From NCBI GenBank assembly GCA_031472005.1, contig PZJY01000010.1:1984001-2048000 (forward strand): 64,000 bases of DNA, read 5' to 3'. The stretch's first letter is position 1. Every line of letters begins with the position of its first letter. The position numbers and the translations under genes were made by a program. Below the pieces are notes generated by a model. The model worked only from the letters and a program-made list of their open reading frames with translations. It was not told the DNA's origin and ran no database searches. Source of the stretch: Tetracladium setigerum. Lineage: Eukaryota > Ascomycota > Leotiomycetes > Helotiales. Positions 37,033-47,285 of this stretch are shown here, in pieces.

Positions 37033-37491
37033 CTTGGAAGGTAGTGTCGCACAGTATACCTGCGCTTCAGATTAATCCAATTTAACACCAACTGAAGGGT
37101 CGAAGCTGAAAAGATTGAGCATTGCAGTTCCATAAGGCTGTGCCGCTGAAATGTCGCTGCAGGCAGTCTCCGTCCCAGTCATGTCATTCGATTGGCCACA
37201 CCCTTTTGGGCTTTGGCACCTCTAAGCTAATCTTCCAGGCTTACAGAGGTGCTGGGGTAAGTTTTGTCTCACCGCCTTGTGGCCAGATTTTCAATATCAC
37301 GAAAAACACAGACAAAGTTTAACCGCAGCACAAGTGTGCGCGATTGACAGCATCTCAGGCCATATAGGAAAGGAGTAGACATTGTGTGACCTATAAGCCT
37401 TGCCAGGCGCTTTCAGATTACGGCCTGAGTGTCTAAGGTAAGAGAGGGATGTGTCAATCATCATGTAACAAAGTCTCGTGACTCGCACTGC
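37033..37491. other. Upstream region of the HET gene, no gene seen
   Basis: Contains only short overlapping frames. Confidence 0.4.
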
Positions 37492-37557
37492 TCAGGCTCT
37501 CCTCAGGCCCTCTTCAGGCTCTCCTCAGGCTCTCTTCAGGCTCTGCTCCGGCATGCT
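37492..37557. repeat. 11 bp tandem repeat TCAGGCTCTCC, 5-6 copies
   Basis: Units at 37492, 37503, 37514, 37525 and 37536 differ by one or two bases; a sixth at 37547 is degenerate. It sits just before dispersed repeat copy 2. Confidence 0.88.
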
Positions 37558-37568
37558 CACCTTCGTCT

Positions 37569-37668
37569 CAGGTATACTTACTCATCGGCTTAGATTAAAG
37601 CAGCTGTTATGCACGCCCGCAGACTAAACCAGAACCAGCGAAAGGGAAAATTAATCCTGAGTCTATGG
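37569..37668. repeat. Dispersed repeat copy 2 (~100 bp)
   Basis: Counterpart of 34669-34768. It abuts directly the intron-like element starting at 37669. Confidence 0.75.
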
Positions 37669-37795
37669 GTATTGCGCCAGATTTTATGCCTCTTCGTGCC
37701 TGATGGGTTATTCTTCTCGGCATAGAGATTATCTACCCCATCAGCCTTTCTTCCTATGGATTCTGGTCAAATTTTAACCTAACAAATCCTAATAG
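37669..37795 (+). repeat. Intron-like element, homologous to the whole intron of the NACHT gene
   Basis: 127 nt beginning GTATTGC and ending CCTAATAG. It matches end to end the 126 nt intron at 41489-41614, sharing CCTGATGGGTTA, ATAGAGATTA, CCCCATCA, TTCTGGTCAAA and AACCTAACA. The flanks on both sides are unrelated to the NACHT exons. The splice sites and branch sequence are preserved here. Confidence 0.85.
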
Positions 37796-38166
37796 ATTCA
37801 CTGACGAGGAGACATCATATTAAAAACGTGCTCAGGTATACGATTCTGCTGTCGATAGAGGAAAAGACACCTACTTTCGTAGTAATAGAGAACTACGTCG
37901 ACATGGAGGAGCTCTTTTAGCAGCGTGATGACTACTACAACTACGTCCACGAAGAGTGCCGTGTGGATTTGAGTACCTTTGTTCAAGATGTATTATAGCT
38001 ACATTTATGAGACTAGGTACATATGGGAGGCTTCGTCAGTAGAATTAGAGCAGTATTAGATAATATCTTAGTAAGGAAGACAGATGAGCCGGAGTGGGAT
38101 TTGGCCGGGAACAAGGTGGTGGCTGCGTTGGTGACGTTGGATAAGCTGGATAGATTGGATCAGTGA
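37796..38166 (+). pseudogene. Possible decayed exon after the intron-like element
   Basis: Reading on after the element, one frame gives NYVDMEELF, a TAG stop at a likely Gln codon, then RDDYYNYVHEECRVDLSTFVQDV. A second frame at 38023-38166 reads MGGFVSRIRAVLDNIL and ends ALVTLDKLDRLDQ with a stop. The composition looks like coding sequence, and the internal stop fits a CAG-to-TAG change. I do not recognise the family, and this may be chance. Confidence 0.35.
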
Positions 38167-38449
38167 AGACGTTGTGGTGGAGGGAATTTAGTGGATGGCA
38201 GCTGCATACTTTAGAAACATGGATGGGAAAGGGGGCGGTGCTTGGTGTGAGTAGAGCATATAGTTAGACGTCCTCCCTCTTGAGGAATTTGGACTTTTTG
38301 CAGTTCTTTTACAACCCCTTTGCAATCCTGCACTCCTCACCGCCTCTACATTCTCTTCTTGGCGCTTGTCTGACCTGCACACCCTTATCGCCCCCATCGT
38401 CGCCCTCATCGCCCCCGTCGCCCTCGTCGCCGTTTGTCAACCTTGCGCC

Positions 38450-39561
38450 ATGCAGGATCTCAGCCACCAAGACGAGATGGATGTTCGAATGCTTGATCCT
38501 CCCTACCCCCATAACGGGGCGACTGGGATTAGGTAAGAATCTTTTTTTTTTTTTTAACTTGCGAACCATTTTCAGGCAGACATGGGCAATTGGAACGTCC
38601 GCATTTGGACAAGACCCATTTGGGCAAGACCCATTTGAAATAGATGCACTTCATGACAACAACTTCTCTGCTGCATACCAGGATGCTGTTTCTGGATTCA
38701 ACATCGACAACCCTGACGTCGTCAACAACAATGTGACGCCAACTGCTGAGCCTTTTGGGACACATAACCTGGCCCAGCTCAACGATGGGATCATCTATGC
38801 CTCCAGCAATGGCATACTAGGAGACCTCAATGGGAACACTGGCTTTGAAGATCTCTATAGGCTCAAAGTTAATACAACACTTGAGCCAAATCTTGAAAGC
38901 AGTACTAATCATGCTGGCTACCTTGGAAACGACTTCCAACCAAACAATGGTGCCATGAAAGATCCTGCCATTAGCCCGGATGCCCAGAAAGCCTTTGATC
39001 TTGGATACTTCGCTGCACTTAATGCTATCAATGGTGTCAACGTGATGCAGAATGCCAATCTTGGATTTGCTGCCCAGATTCCTGCTACATTAGACAACCC
39101 CTTTGCCTTCCACGTAAACATGATGCAGAGTGCCAATGTTGGAGTTAGCGGCCGTAGCGCCACAAACGGCGATGAGATCAACGCATTTGCTAACAAAAAC
39201 GGATCGGACATTGGAATTTCCAACAACGTTTCTCCTACCATGGTCGGTCCTCCAGTGATCCTCCCGATTCAAACTAGAGTCAACCACATGGCTCCCCAAG
39301 CACCAGGCGTGCAGGGGCCAGTACCCACCGCTACAAGACCATCATGTAGAAACCCTGGTTGCCATCTCACCTTCAATCGTGACTGGGAACGCACCCGCCA
39401 CGAATCATCCATCCATGGGATGAACCAGGCCCTTCACTTCTGCCATGTACTAGGTTGTGCTAAGCATGCTGCTACTGTTGGAGTACAAGCGACGTGATAA
39501 GTTGGTGGAACATTTGTGGAAGAAGCATGGGGATTTGAACTTTGTCAAGAGAGTTGTTTGA
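38450..39561 (+). CDS. C2H2 zinc-finger protein (putative transcription factor)
   Basis: Exon 1 is 38450-38532 (MQDLSHQDEMDVRMLDPP); a 43 nt intron with a T15 run follows, then exon 2 to 39561. A long Asn-rich, low-complexity region leads to a C-terminal zinc-finger pair: CRNPGCHLTFNRDWERTRHESSIHG and CHVLGCAK, then YKRRDKLVEHLWKKHGDL. This is the usual Leotiomycete arrangement of two fingers at the C-terminus. It presumably binds DNA in the nucleus. Between HAATV and YKRRD the frame changes near 39483 by the equivalent of one extra base (or two missing), unlike the other breaks in this window. The longer open frame upstream (from 38280) is Pro/Ser junk that crosses the intron. Confidence 0.72.
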
Positions 39562-41051
39562 GCTGATTTTGACTTGGTTGAGGAAAGGCATTCGAAACAG
39601 GCCAGAAGAGGTTGTGCTGGTATTTGGGATGGAGAGTTACAAATGCTTTACGGCTGGGTGTGACTTTTCGTGATTCTTTACGATATTGCGGGCTATGTTT
39701 GCGTATTTGCTTTATGATTTTTAAATGCTTTCACTGCGCTCTGCCTTGATCTCACTCCATCGTTACGTGAGCCTTTGATAACCATGGCTATGCATTCAAG
39801 ATATCTTCCTGAAGTATCCTCGTGAAATCAGGACGAGTTTCTACTCCTCATCGTTGATCCGTATCATTCTGAATAAATCAACCCTGAGATAGTCCGAACA
39901 ACCATCTCTATGGGCAGAAATGACATGGCAATCAAAGGGGCAAACAGAAGCACCAAAGCTTTTGCAAATAGAGAGTTAAGGGAGCTGCAATTAGCTACCA
40001 CATTGTGTGGTTCTCAATTTTCGTGGAGGTTGCGAAGCTGAAAGTTTACAATTAGGTTTCTTTGATTTTTGTTGGCGGAGTATTGAAATATTTCTTTCAA
40101 TATTCCTAACACACCTTGCGTTTCGTTGATCCCTTGAATAGAATCTTCCAAGCCACCGGAGTACCAATGAGTGCCATGATCGATGAAATGGTCGAGACAT
40201 TGGAGAGAACATGAGTTTCAAGTTTGACGCTCCAAATTTGTGGCAAGTCGACACCTACGGATATCTTCTATATACTTGAATATATAGCACTAGTAGTTTA
40301 GGGAGTTGTTAGCCTAATCCTATATTAGAAAATATATTTTATAATCTATTTATATATAAATTATTTTATCTTGCGACCCTTTACTATAGTTCATGATCTA
40401 GCTAATAGACATATGTTTAATCGACATAAACCTAACGATTATATATTCCGTATCTAGAAGAAATCTCGAAGAACTAGCAAAAAGTATTTTCAAATATATA
40501 TTAGGAGAAGTAGTAAGATTCCGCATGGTCCTGGGACCATGTTCGTAACACTCTCGGCTTAGGCATACTTAGGCTCTGCATAGGCTATCCTAAAAGCTGC
40601 AGCAATAAGTTGACTGATGCCCGTTGAAGACTGCGATAACAAAAGCCCTCTGTCACGTGATCGCAAATGGCTTAAGTATATCTCAGATTTTAAGTGCTCT
40701 ATATAGTCTATAGGTAAGGAAACTAAGATATCTACTTATTTATTAAGTAAAGATATATATCTAGAGATAATAGAGGTGATAGCAGATTTATAGAAGCAGA
40801 GCCTTCCACGGTCATGTGGCTTAGTCAGCCGTCCATATACTGCCTCTACCTATCCGTCGAGGCTGAGCCTGCACTCATCCCGATCTCAACTCAACACCTA
40901 ACTGCCTATCTACCTACACACCCGATACTTCGAGATTGACTCTCACAGATAATGAGCCGAAATTAAGTCTCTCATCCCAAAAACTAAGCTCTTCGAAACT
41001 CAGAGACCGGCCGCTTCCTAGCTTGGTTGGAGGCGACTTGAAACCCCCGCC
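39562..41051. other. Intergenic stretch with AT-rich blocks, likely RIP-worn repeat remnants
   Basis: AT-rich, TA-dense blocks lie at about 40255-40510 and 40670-40790. The segment at about 40550-40600 (CTTAGGCATACTTAGGCTCTGC) resembles pieces of the 37.5 kb repeats. No gene is supported. Confidence 0.45.
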
Positions 41052-43996
41052 ATGGACCCATTCTCAGCTCTCGGCCTCGCCGGCAACATTGTCCAGTTTG
41101 TTGACTTTAGCTCGAAATTGATCTCGGCCGGTGTGGAAATCTACAAGTCCACCGATGGCATCTCACAAAAGCACGTCCAGCTTATAGAAGTTGTTGAAGA
41201 TCTCAACTCAATCAACGAGGCTCTGAATGAATCAAGTATCAAAAAGAAAAAGCGCGGCAACTCCAAAGATGAGATCGCTTTGATCGATATTGCTGTCAAA
41301 TGCAATGCTCTTGCTAATGAGCTGTTGGAAACGCTCAGAGATCTGGCTGTCAAGGGGCCAGGGAAGAAGTGGCAGAGCGTTCGTCAGGCGCTGAGAAGCT
41401 TGTGGAAAGAGAAGGACATCCAAGATATGCAAACACGACTTAATGACTTGAGAAGTCAACTAACTCTGCGTTTGGTTGCTATTTTAAGGTATTGCACCCG
41501 ATTTTACACATCCCTCCCTGATGGGTTACTTTTCTCGGAATAGAGATTAACTGCCCCATCATTCCTTCTTAACATTAATTCTGGTCAAAGTTCAACCTAA
41601 CAGAATCCTAATAGCGATCAAAATTCCAATGTCAACGACTCGCTTCAATACATTACACAATCTCACCAGAGAATGGAAATTAATAGCACGAGCAGCCTAG
41701 AAGGTCTCAGAAACCAGCTTCAACACATAGCAGATAGCCTAAAACAGCAGCAAGATGGTTTCAGTTCTCTGCCTGATCAGATTACAATGGTTGTTACAAC
41801 AGGCGAAATTGCTGCCCGGCAGTCAGCCATTCTTCAAAGCTTGTCTTTCAAAACGATGGGTATACGGCAATCGAATATTGCCGATGCCCACAAGAAGACC
41901 TTCGAATGGATATTGCGAGAAAACTCTGCTGGTTTGACTCGGAGTTTGAAATTTCGCGATTGGCTCAAGTCTGGAACCGGAATCTATTGGATCACTGGTA
42001 AAGCTAGATCAGGCAAATCAACTCTGATGAAATATATAGCAGATAATCAAAGGGTAAAAGAGATCCTGGGGAATGGGCTGGCTCGAAATCACTGGTAACG
42101 GGGTCCTATTACTTTTGGAGTTCTGGGAACGAGATGCAAAAATCGCTGCAAGGCCTGCTCCAGTCGCTACTGTACGATATACTTCGACAGTGTCCGACAA
42201 TCATACCTGAAGTTATCAAGACACGTTGGGAAACATCGATGCGTGGAATGATCGGTCCGTGGTCAATAACAGAACTGCTGTCTGCTTTCCAACACCTAAC
42301 GACCCAGAAATCTTTGCCTGCGAAATTTTGTTTCTTCCTTGATGGCTTAGACGAGTATAACGGTGATCCGGTTCAAGTTATTGAGCTCATGCAGTCATTT
42401 TCTGCTTTTCTCGATATCAAAATATGTTTATCTAGCAGAGCCTGGACAGAAATCAAAACTGCCTTGAATCTCGTCAAAGATAAGCAGTTGACGCTACATC
42501 ACTTCACTCGATCCGACATCAAACTTTACATTGAGGATCTATTTCAAAGCGATCGCAGGTTCCAAGAAGCCCTCTCAGAAGACAGAAACTACCGTGGTCT
42601 GGTATTTGAGATCCAGGAGAAAGCAGAAGGTGTATTTCTTTGGGTGTTTTTGGTAGTCCGTAGGTTGCTTGATGGACTTACCCATGCGGATACCATGAAA
42701 AAACTACGACAACGACTTGATGCCATGCCTCCTGATCTGGAGAGTTACTTCATGCATATGCTGGATAGTATTGAGCCCATCTATCACCACCAAACCGCTC
42801 GCATTTTCCAAATGGTGTTGGCGGCTGGAGGGTCGTTGCCGCTGCTAACCTTCGCCTTTCTTGAAACAGAAGAGGAAGATCAGGATTATGCCATCAATGC
42901 AGGCATCGAAATTTTAGAAGAGGATCAGCTCCAGCGAAAGCATGAAATCACTCGCAAGAGAGTTCTCGCACGATGTCGGGATCTCGTCCATATCTCCACA
43001 ACCAAGGTTGCCAAGAGCTACAACGCCTTGCCAACAATCTCGCGCACCGCAGAAGCCAAAAAAGAAGCCCAACAAGAATCTCCAAGATTCCACGTTGACT
43101 TTCTGCATCGCACCGTCCGGGACTTCTTCCTGCAGAAGTCTAAACAGGAGCTATTGTCGGGATGGATTGATATCCCATTCGAACCACACTTGAGCCTCTG
43201 TTGTGCTTTCTTGGCTCAAATGAAGATTTTACCTTGGGAAACAGGCGGTTCTCGGATATCACCAGTGCATACTTTCATTGAGAATTTCTTGTATCATGCT
43301 CGAGCCATGGAGACCGATGAAAGCACCGTACTCCTGGAATTTGCCCTTGTCAAGGAGGTTGATAAAGTAGCTATCGCCCGACGAAGTGAGAAAATTTCCA
43401 CCGACTCACTTGATAGAAGCTCCAGTATAAGATTATTTGGCCAAACGCCACTGGGATTACTGCCTCCTTACAGTGAGTGGCAGAGTGGATGGATAGCTAC
43501 ACTAGCAATCCAAGCGGGCCTCGAAGCCTACGTTGGCCATCTTTTTCAACAACAGCCCGAGCTCATCTCAATGATAGAGGGAAGACCGCCGCTTTATTGC
43601 GCTCTACTCTCCCCTGCCTCTTCCAACGATGGATCCGTCATACACCTAAATGTCGAGATGATAGAGCTGCTGTTATCGTATTGTGCCGATCCCAACCAGG
43701 CATATCTAGACGAAACGGTGTGGATTCATTTTCTCAAGCATGTAGATATGCTAGGGAAAGTGGTAGACAAAAAGGCCAGAGCGACTTGGGCCGAGGTGTC
43801 TAGAATCCTTCTTGAGCATGGCGCTTCTCCAGATGTTATGATTGAGATTGAGACCGGAGCAGTGACGCGTGCACCAATACAAAGGAGTATTGACGAGATT
43901 TTCGATAGATGTTTTCCGGAGCAAGCACTGAACTTAAAATCAGTTGCTGACAAAATGCGACGTCCAAAACTCATGCGATGGCTGCGTTGGAATTAA
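41052..43996 (+). CDS. NACHT STAND NTPase (fungal NLR-like)
   Basis: Exons 41052-41488 and 41615-43996 encode about 939 residues. The N-terminal helical domain (MDPFSALGLAGNIVQFVDFSSKLI) is of the SesA/HeLo-like kind common on fungal STAND proteins. The NACHT domain has Walker A (GIYWITGKARSGKSTLMKYIAD) and Walker B (KFCFFLDGLDEY), followed by SYYFWSSGNEMQKSLQGLLQSLLYDIL. The C-terminal half is helical, with HRTVRDFF typical of this class and only weak repeat-like segments (LLLSYCADPN, ILLEHGASPD) resembling ankyrin. Such proteins are fungal NLR counterparts in self/non-self recognition. One base seems missing in the GGGG run 42068-42071. The intron is the homologue of the element at 37669. 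Confidence 0.88.
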
Positions 43997-44535
43997 AGTT
44001 TCCCAGGTTAACGTATGTACCCTAGAGTTGAGGACGAACGGGTTGAGGTTTAATGCCTGCAAGTATCAATCCTGTTCTTATGTTTTTGTGTGGGAGCATG
44101 ATACACGGTATGCGCCAGCGAATGTTTAAATATTTACGGAACGCGATTGCGATATACCAAATTTGGTTTCTCTTTACAAGCATGATGGAAAGGGCACTGG
44201 AGATTGACTTTTAAACTCGGACAATATTATGAGTAGACATTTTAAATATAAGCGCGATTATGAATGTGCTGAGTTGCAAGAACTTCACCACCTTCCATGA
44301 GTTTGTGCATCACCACCAAAAATACCGTATGTTCAAATCTAGAAGTAATCTCGAAAAACATACATCCTAATGCACCTTGAATGATTAACAAACAAGGTTT
44401 CCTTGCAGCTTTTTGTCTGCCCCTTTGTTATGAACGATAGACTGGCCAACTTTTTGCAACGCAACCCCGGAAGAGAGCGAGAATGAGAATGAAAAGAAAA
44501 TCCTTGAATTCAGTCGCGATTATGATGTTCTATTC
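43997..44535. other. Intergenic stretch, no gene seen
   Basis: Space between the convergent NACHT and zinc-ribbon genes. Confidence 0.5.
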
Positions 44536-45000
44536 TCAAGCACCACTCGTCTCACCACCACTATCCTCGCCTCCTTGCTTTGTCCCGCACCGAGTACAAA
44601 ACTTATCAGTCTGCTTACAACGATTGCCGCAGCTCCCACAATACTTAATCCCATTCTCAGGTACCCCCATATTCTCTCCACCAAATGATACACCACCAGA
44701 TATTTCACCTCCCAAGCCCCCTCCCCAGCTCTCTCTATCTTGCTCTACCCCAACACCCATTCCCATTCCAATTCCCCTATCTCTCTGCACCCCCTCACTC
44801 TTCTGCTCCTCCTCTCTACTCCTCTGTTCCTCTTGCTGCGCTAGATTATGCTGTTGTTGCTGAGCTTTTGGCTGCTGTTGTTGAGATGCCAGTTGGTGTT
44901 GCTGCGATGCCATTTGTTGTTGTTGCGTTTGGTTGGCGAATTCTGGACGGGCGGCTGAGTGAGAGGCGCCAAGGAGGGGGTTAAGACGGCGGGGGAACAT
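44536..45000 (-). CDS. Gln-rich protein with C-terminal zinc ribbon
   Basis: Single exon of 154 residues. The N-terminal half is rich in Gln with QQQ runs, the middle is Glu/Arg-rich and then Gly-rich. The C-terminus has a zinc-ribbon pattern, YCGSCGNRCKQTDKFCTRCGTK, with four Cys in two CxxC pairs. Zinc ribbons of this simple type occur in many small proteins, so the role cannot be given. The intact ORF from a good Met and the paired Cys support it as a real gene. No neighbour suggests a function. Confidence 0.6.
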   Translation of the reverse strand: MFPRRLNPLLGASHSAARPEFANQTQQQQMASQQHQLASQQQQPKAQQQQHNLAQQEEQRSREEEQKSEGVQRDRGIGMGMGVGVEQDRESWGGGLGGEISGGVSFGGENMGVPENGIKYCGSCGNRCKQTDKFCTRCGTKQGGEDSGGETSGA

Positions 45001-47285
45001 TTTAGATGATGAGGAGGGGCGTGGTGTTTGTGTAAGGGGAGGTAAGTTGGTGTTGGAATTGTTGCTGAGGTTGATTGTGATTACTGAGAGTTCTGTTTGA
45101 GAGAGATGAGATAAAGAAATTGAAGAAGAATGAGGAGGAGTTCAGATAAGTTTCCCTTGAAGGTGCTGATACCGTTTTGGTGATACTGTGTTGCGCTTTG
45201 GGAGAACTGTCGTCGGAGCACACGACCAGGGAAGTTGAACTTGACAAAATACAAACAATACCGACCTTCGAAGATTTCACAAAAGCCAACAAAGACAGTA
45301 TCTTATGTACCCCAAACAGCAGTCGCAAAATCCAATGATCAAATCAAAATCCTCGCACACTAACTCACATGGAGCTTCACAACTGCATGCATCTTATCTC
45401 ACGACTATTGGACCAGACCGCCAGATCTAGAAAGTCAAAACTATCAGATACAACCACATCTCAACAGGCATTGGAGAACTGAACAAAGAAGCCACCATAG
45501 AAAGTATGAATGTGATGACCACCAGACCTCGCTTGTACCAACAACAAAGGATCGAAACACACCACTTACAGTCATCACGCCACCTAATGTAAGTCATCCA
45601 CACTTTATTAACAATGAGACTCATCGGTATGCGCAGCAAAGTGGTAATACGTTGCTTGTGGGCTGGAATTTCTGTGAGAAGTTCAGAATGTGACAATGAA
45701 CCTTAGGCGAGAACGGGGAGCGCCAAGACAATGAAAATATCCGAGAAATGCTGAAACACTTGCTCGGAATGTGGCGAGGAGCAACACTTATGGCCACAAA
45801 CTAGCTGCCATGTGATGATTGAAGTAATGCTATGATTTGTAGGTGGAGATCCCTTACCCACCGAATTATGAAGATAGAGATTTACTCTCCAATCCTCAAA
45901 TTTTCAAATGGTTGAAGAATGTCCATGTCCTCGGACCGAATCATGAGTTGCTTTCATTCAGTTCTTTCTATTGTGCAAGATCATAAATATAGCAATCGAA
46001 TCTGTCGCATGTCGCAACTGTCTCCCATTGTGCTGGCCACTGGGGGAATGTCAGACCACGAACGAGTGAGACTGAAATTGCAACTACAATACCAGTCCGA
46101 TGGTACACTATTTCTGGGCGAGGGCTTCTGATTACAGTTTCATTATCCGTAATTGAAGGACCTCACTTGCGCCTTACTAAGTGTTTTCTTCACGATCTAT
46201 TTTTGTTGGGTGAAGTTGAATGATCACTTGGCCAGCAGCGTTTCTATTTTCTCTCGCGGCCTACTTTTGAAGTAGACAACAATAAAATAAGTGATGCACT
46301 TCGTATTACCAACACACGCAAAGTCCATGTGGGTGAATACAATACGTGGTTTGCCTACACGAATAGCCCCTGTTCCTTGACAGAGAACTCTGCATTGCAT
46401 GGCGAGGGTAACCCAACGGGAGGCGACGCCATCATCAGGTACGAAGTGCAATGCAAACCTGACATGGAATCCCGAGAGACGGGAACGAGTAACCATGCGG
46501 CAACAATGTTGATGAATTCGTAACATCGAGCCCTTGTTTCCCTTGCTTGGTGAATTTACAATCGAGCTAGCAGTCAGTAGTTGGGCATTTGCCCTGTCGT
46601 CTAGAGAAAGGGCGAGGTTTGATGGTGGTAGCCGAGGAAGAACAACACATACATGTTCTAGAGACAGATATTCCTACTCACATACATCCAATATATCTCT
46701 ACTGTATTTTTGATGGGAGAATAATCATTTGAATTTTCTCTTTTGTGATGTTGTTGATAGTTCTGGTCGCCATTGCGGAATGTTGCAGCTTTAGGAACCG
46801 CGCCGGGTACGCCGGGTGCGCTAAACGGCCCGTGCCTACTTTTCTTCCTCAAGTCCTCCATTCCACCTCGAGAGCACTGTTGTACCGTCGTCGCCGTCGC
46901 CATATTCAAAGCTTCATTTGCTCAACCTGGTGACTCCATCACCTCTTGATTGCTCGCTGTTCGACTCTGCCAACTGTACCAACAGCCTCACTTTCTTTCC
47001 TTGCCACGCTCCTTACATCGACAATTGCTTGTCGCACTGAATATCTTCGTCCCCCTCTGGGCGGCTTGAATGAATAGAGCCTTGTATGCGCGACTGGGAC
47101 TGACGTGCTTCCACTCACCTGTCGCCTGCAGTCAATCTGCAGTTCCCTTCTCATCATCAGGCCGAATTCGACTCCCTTTTCTGTTGCAGAAGTTGCCTAC
47201 ATTTCCTGCGAACCGAACGCCTAGAACTCTCCTTCAGCCCTTGCTTAAAGGCAACACCTTCAGTCGAGCCTTCCACGCCTCCAAT
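45001..47285. other. Intergenic stretch, no supported gene (except a possible 5' extension of the next gene)
   Basis: Short frames only until 47070, where an ATG opens the in-frame extension of the protease described under findings. Confidence 0.45.

Noticed and set aside
38280..38449. Upstream extension of the zinc-finger ORF
   Set aside because: The ORF from 38280 is Pro/Ser-rich and only joins the rest by reading through the T15 intron; the ATG at 38450 splices in phase.
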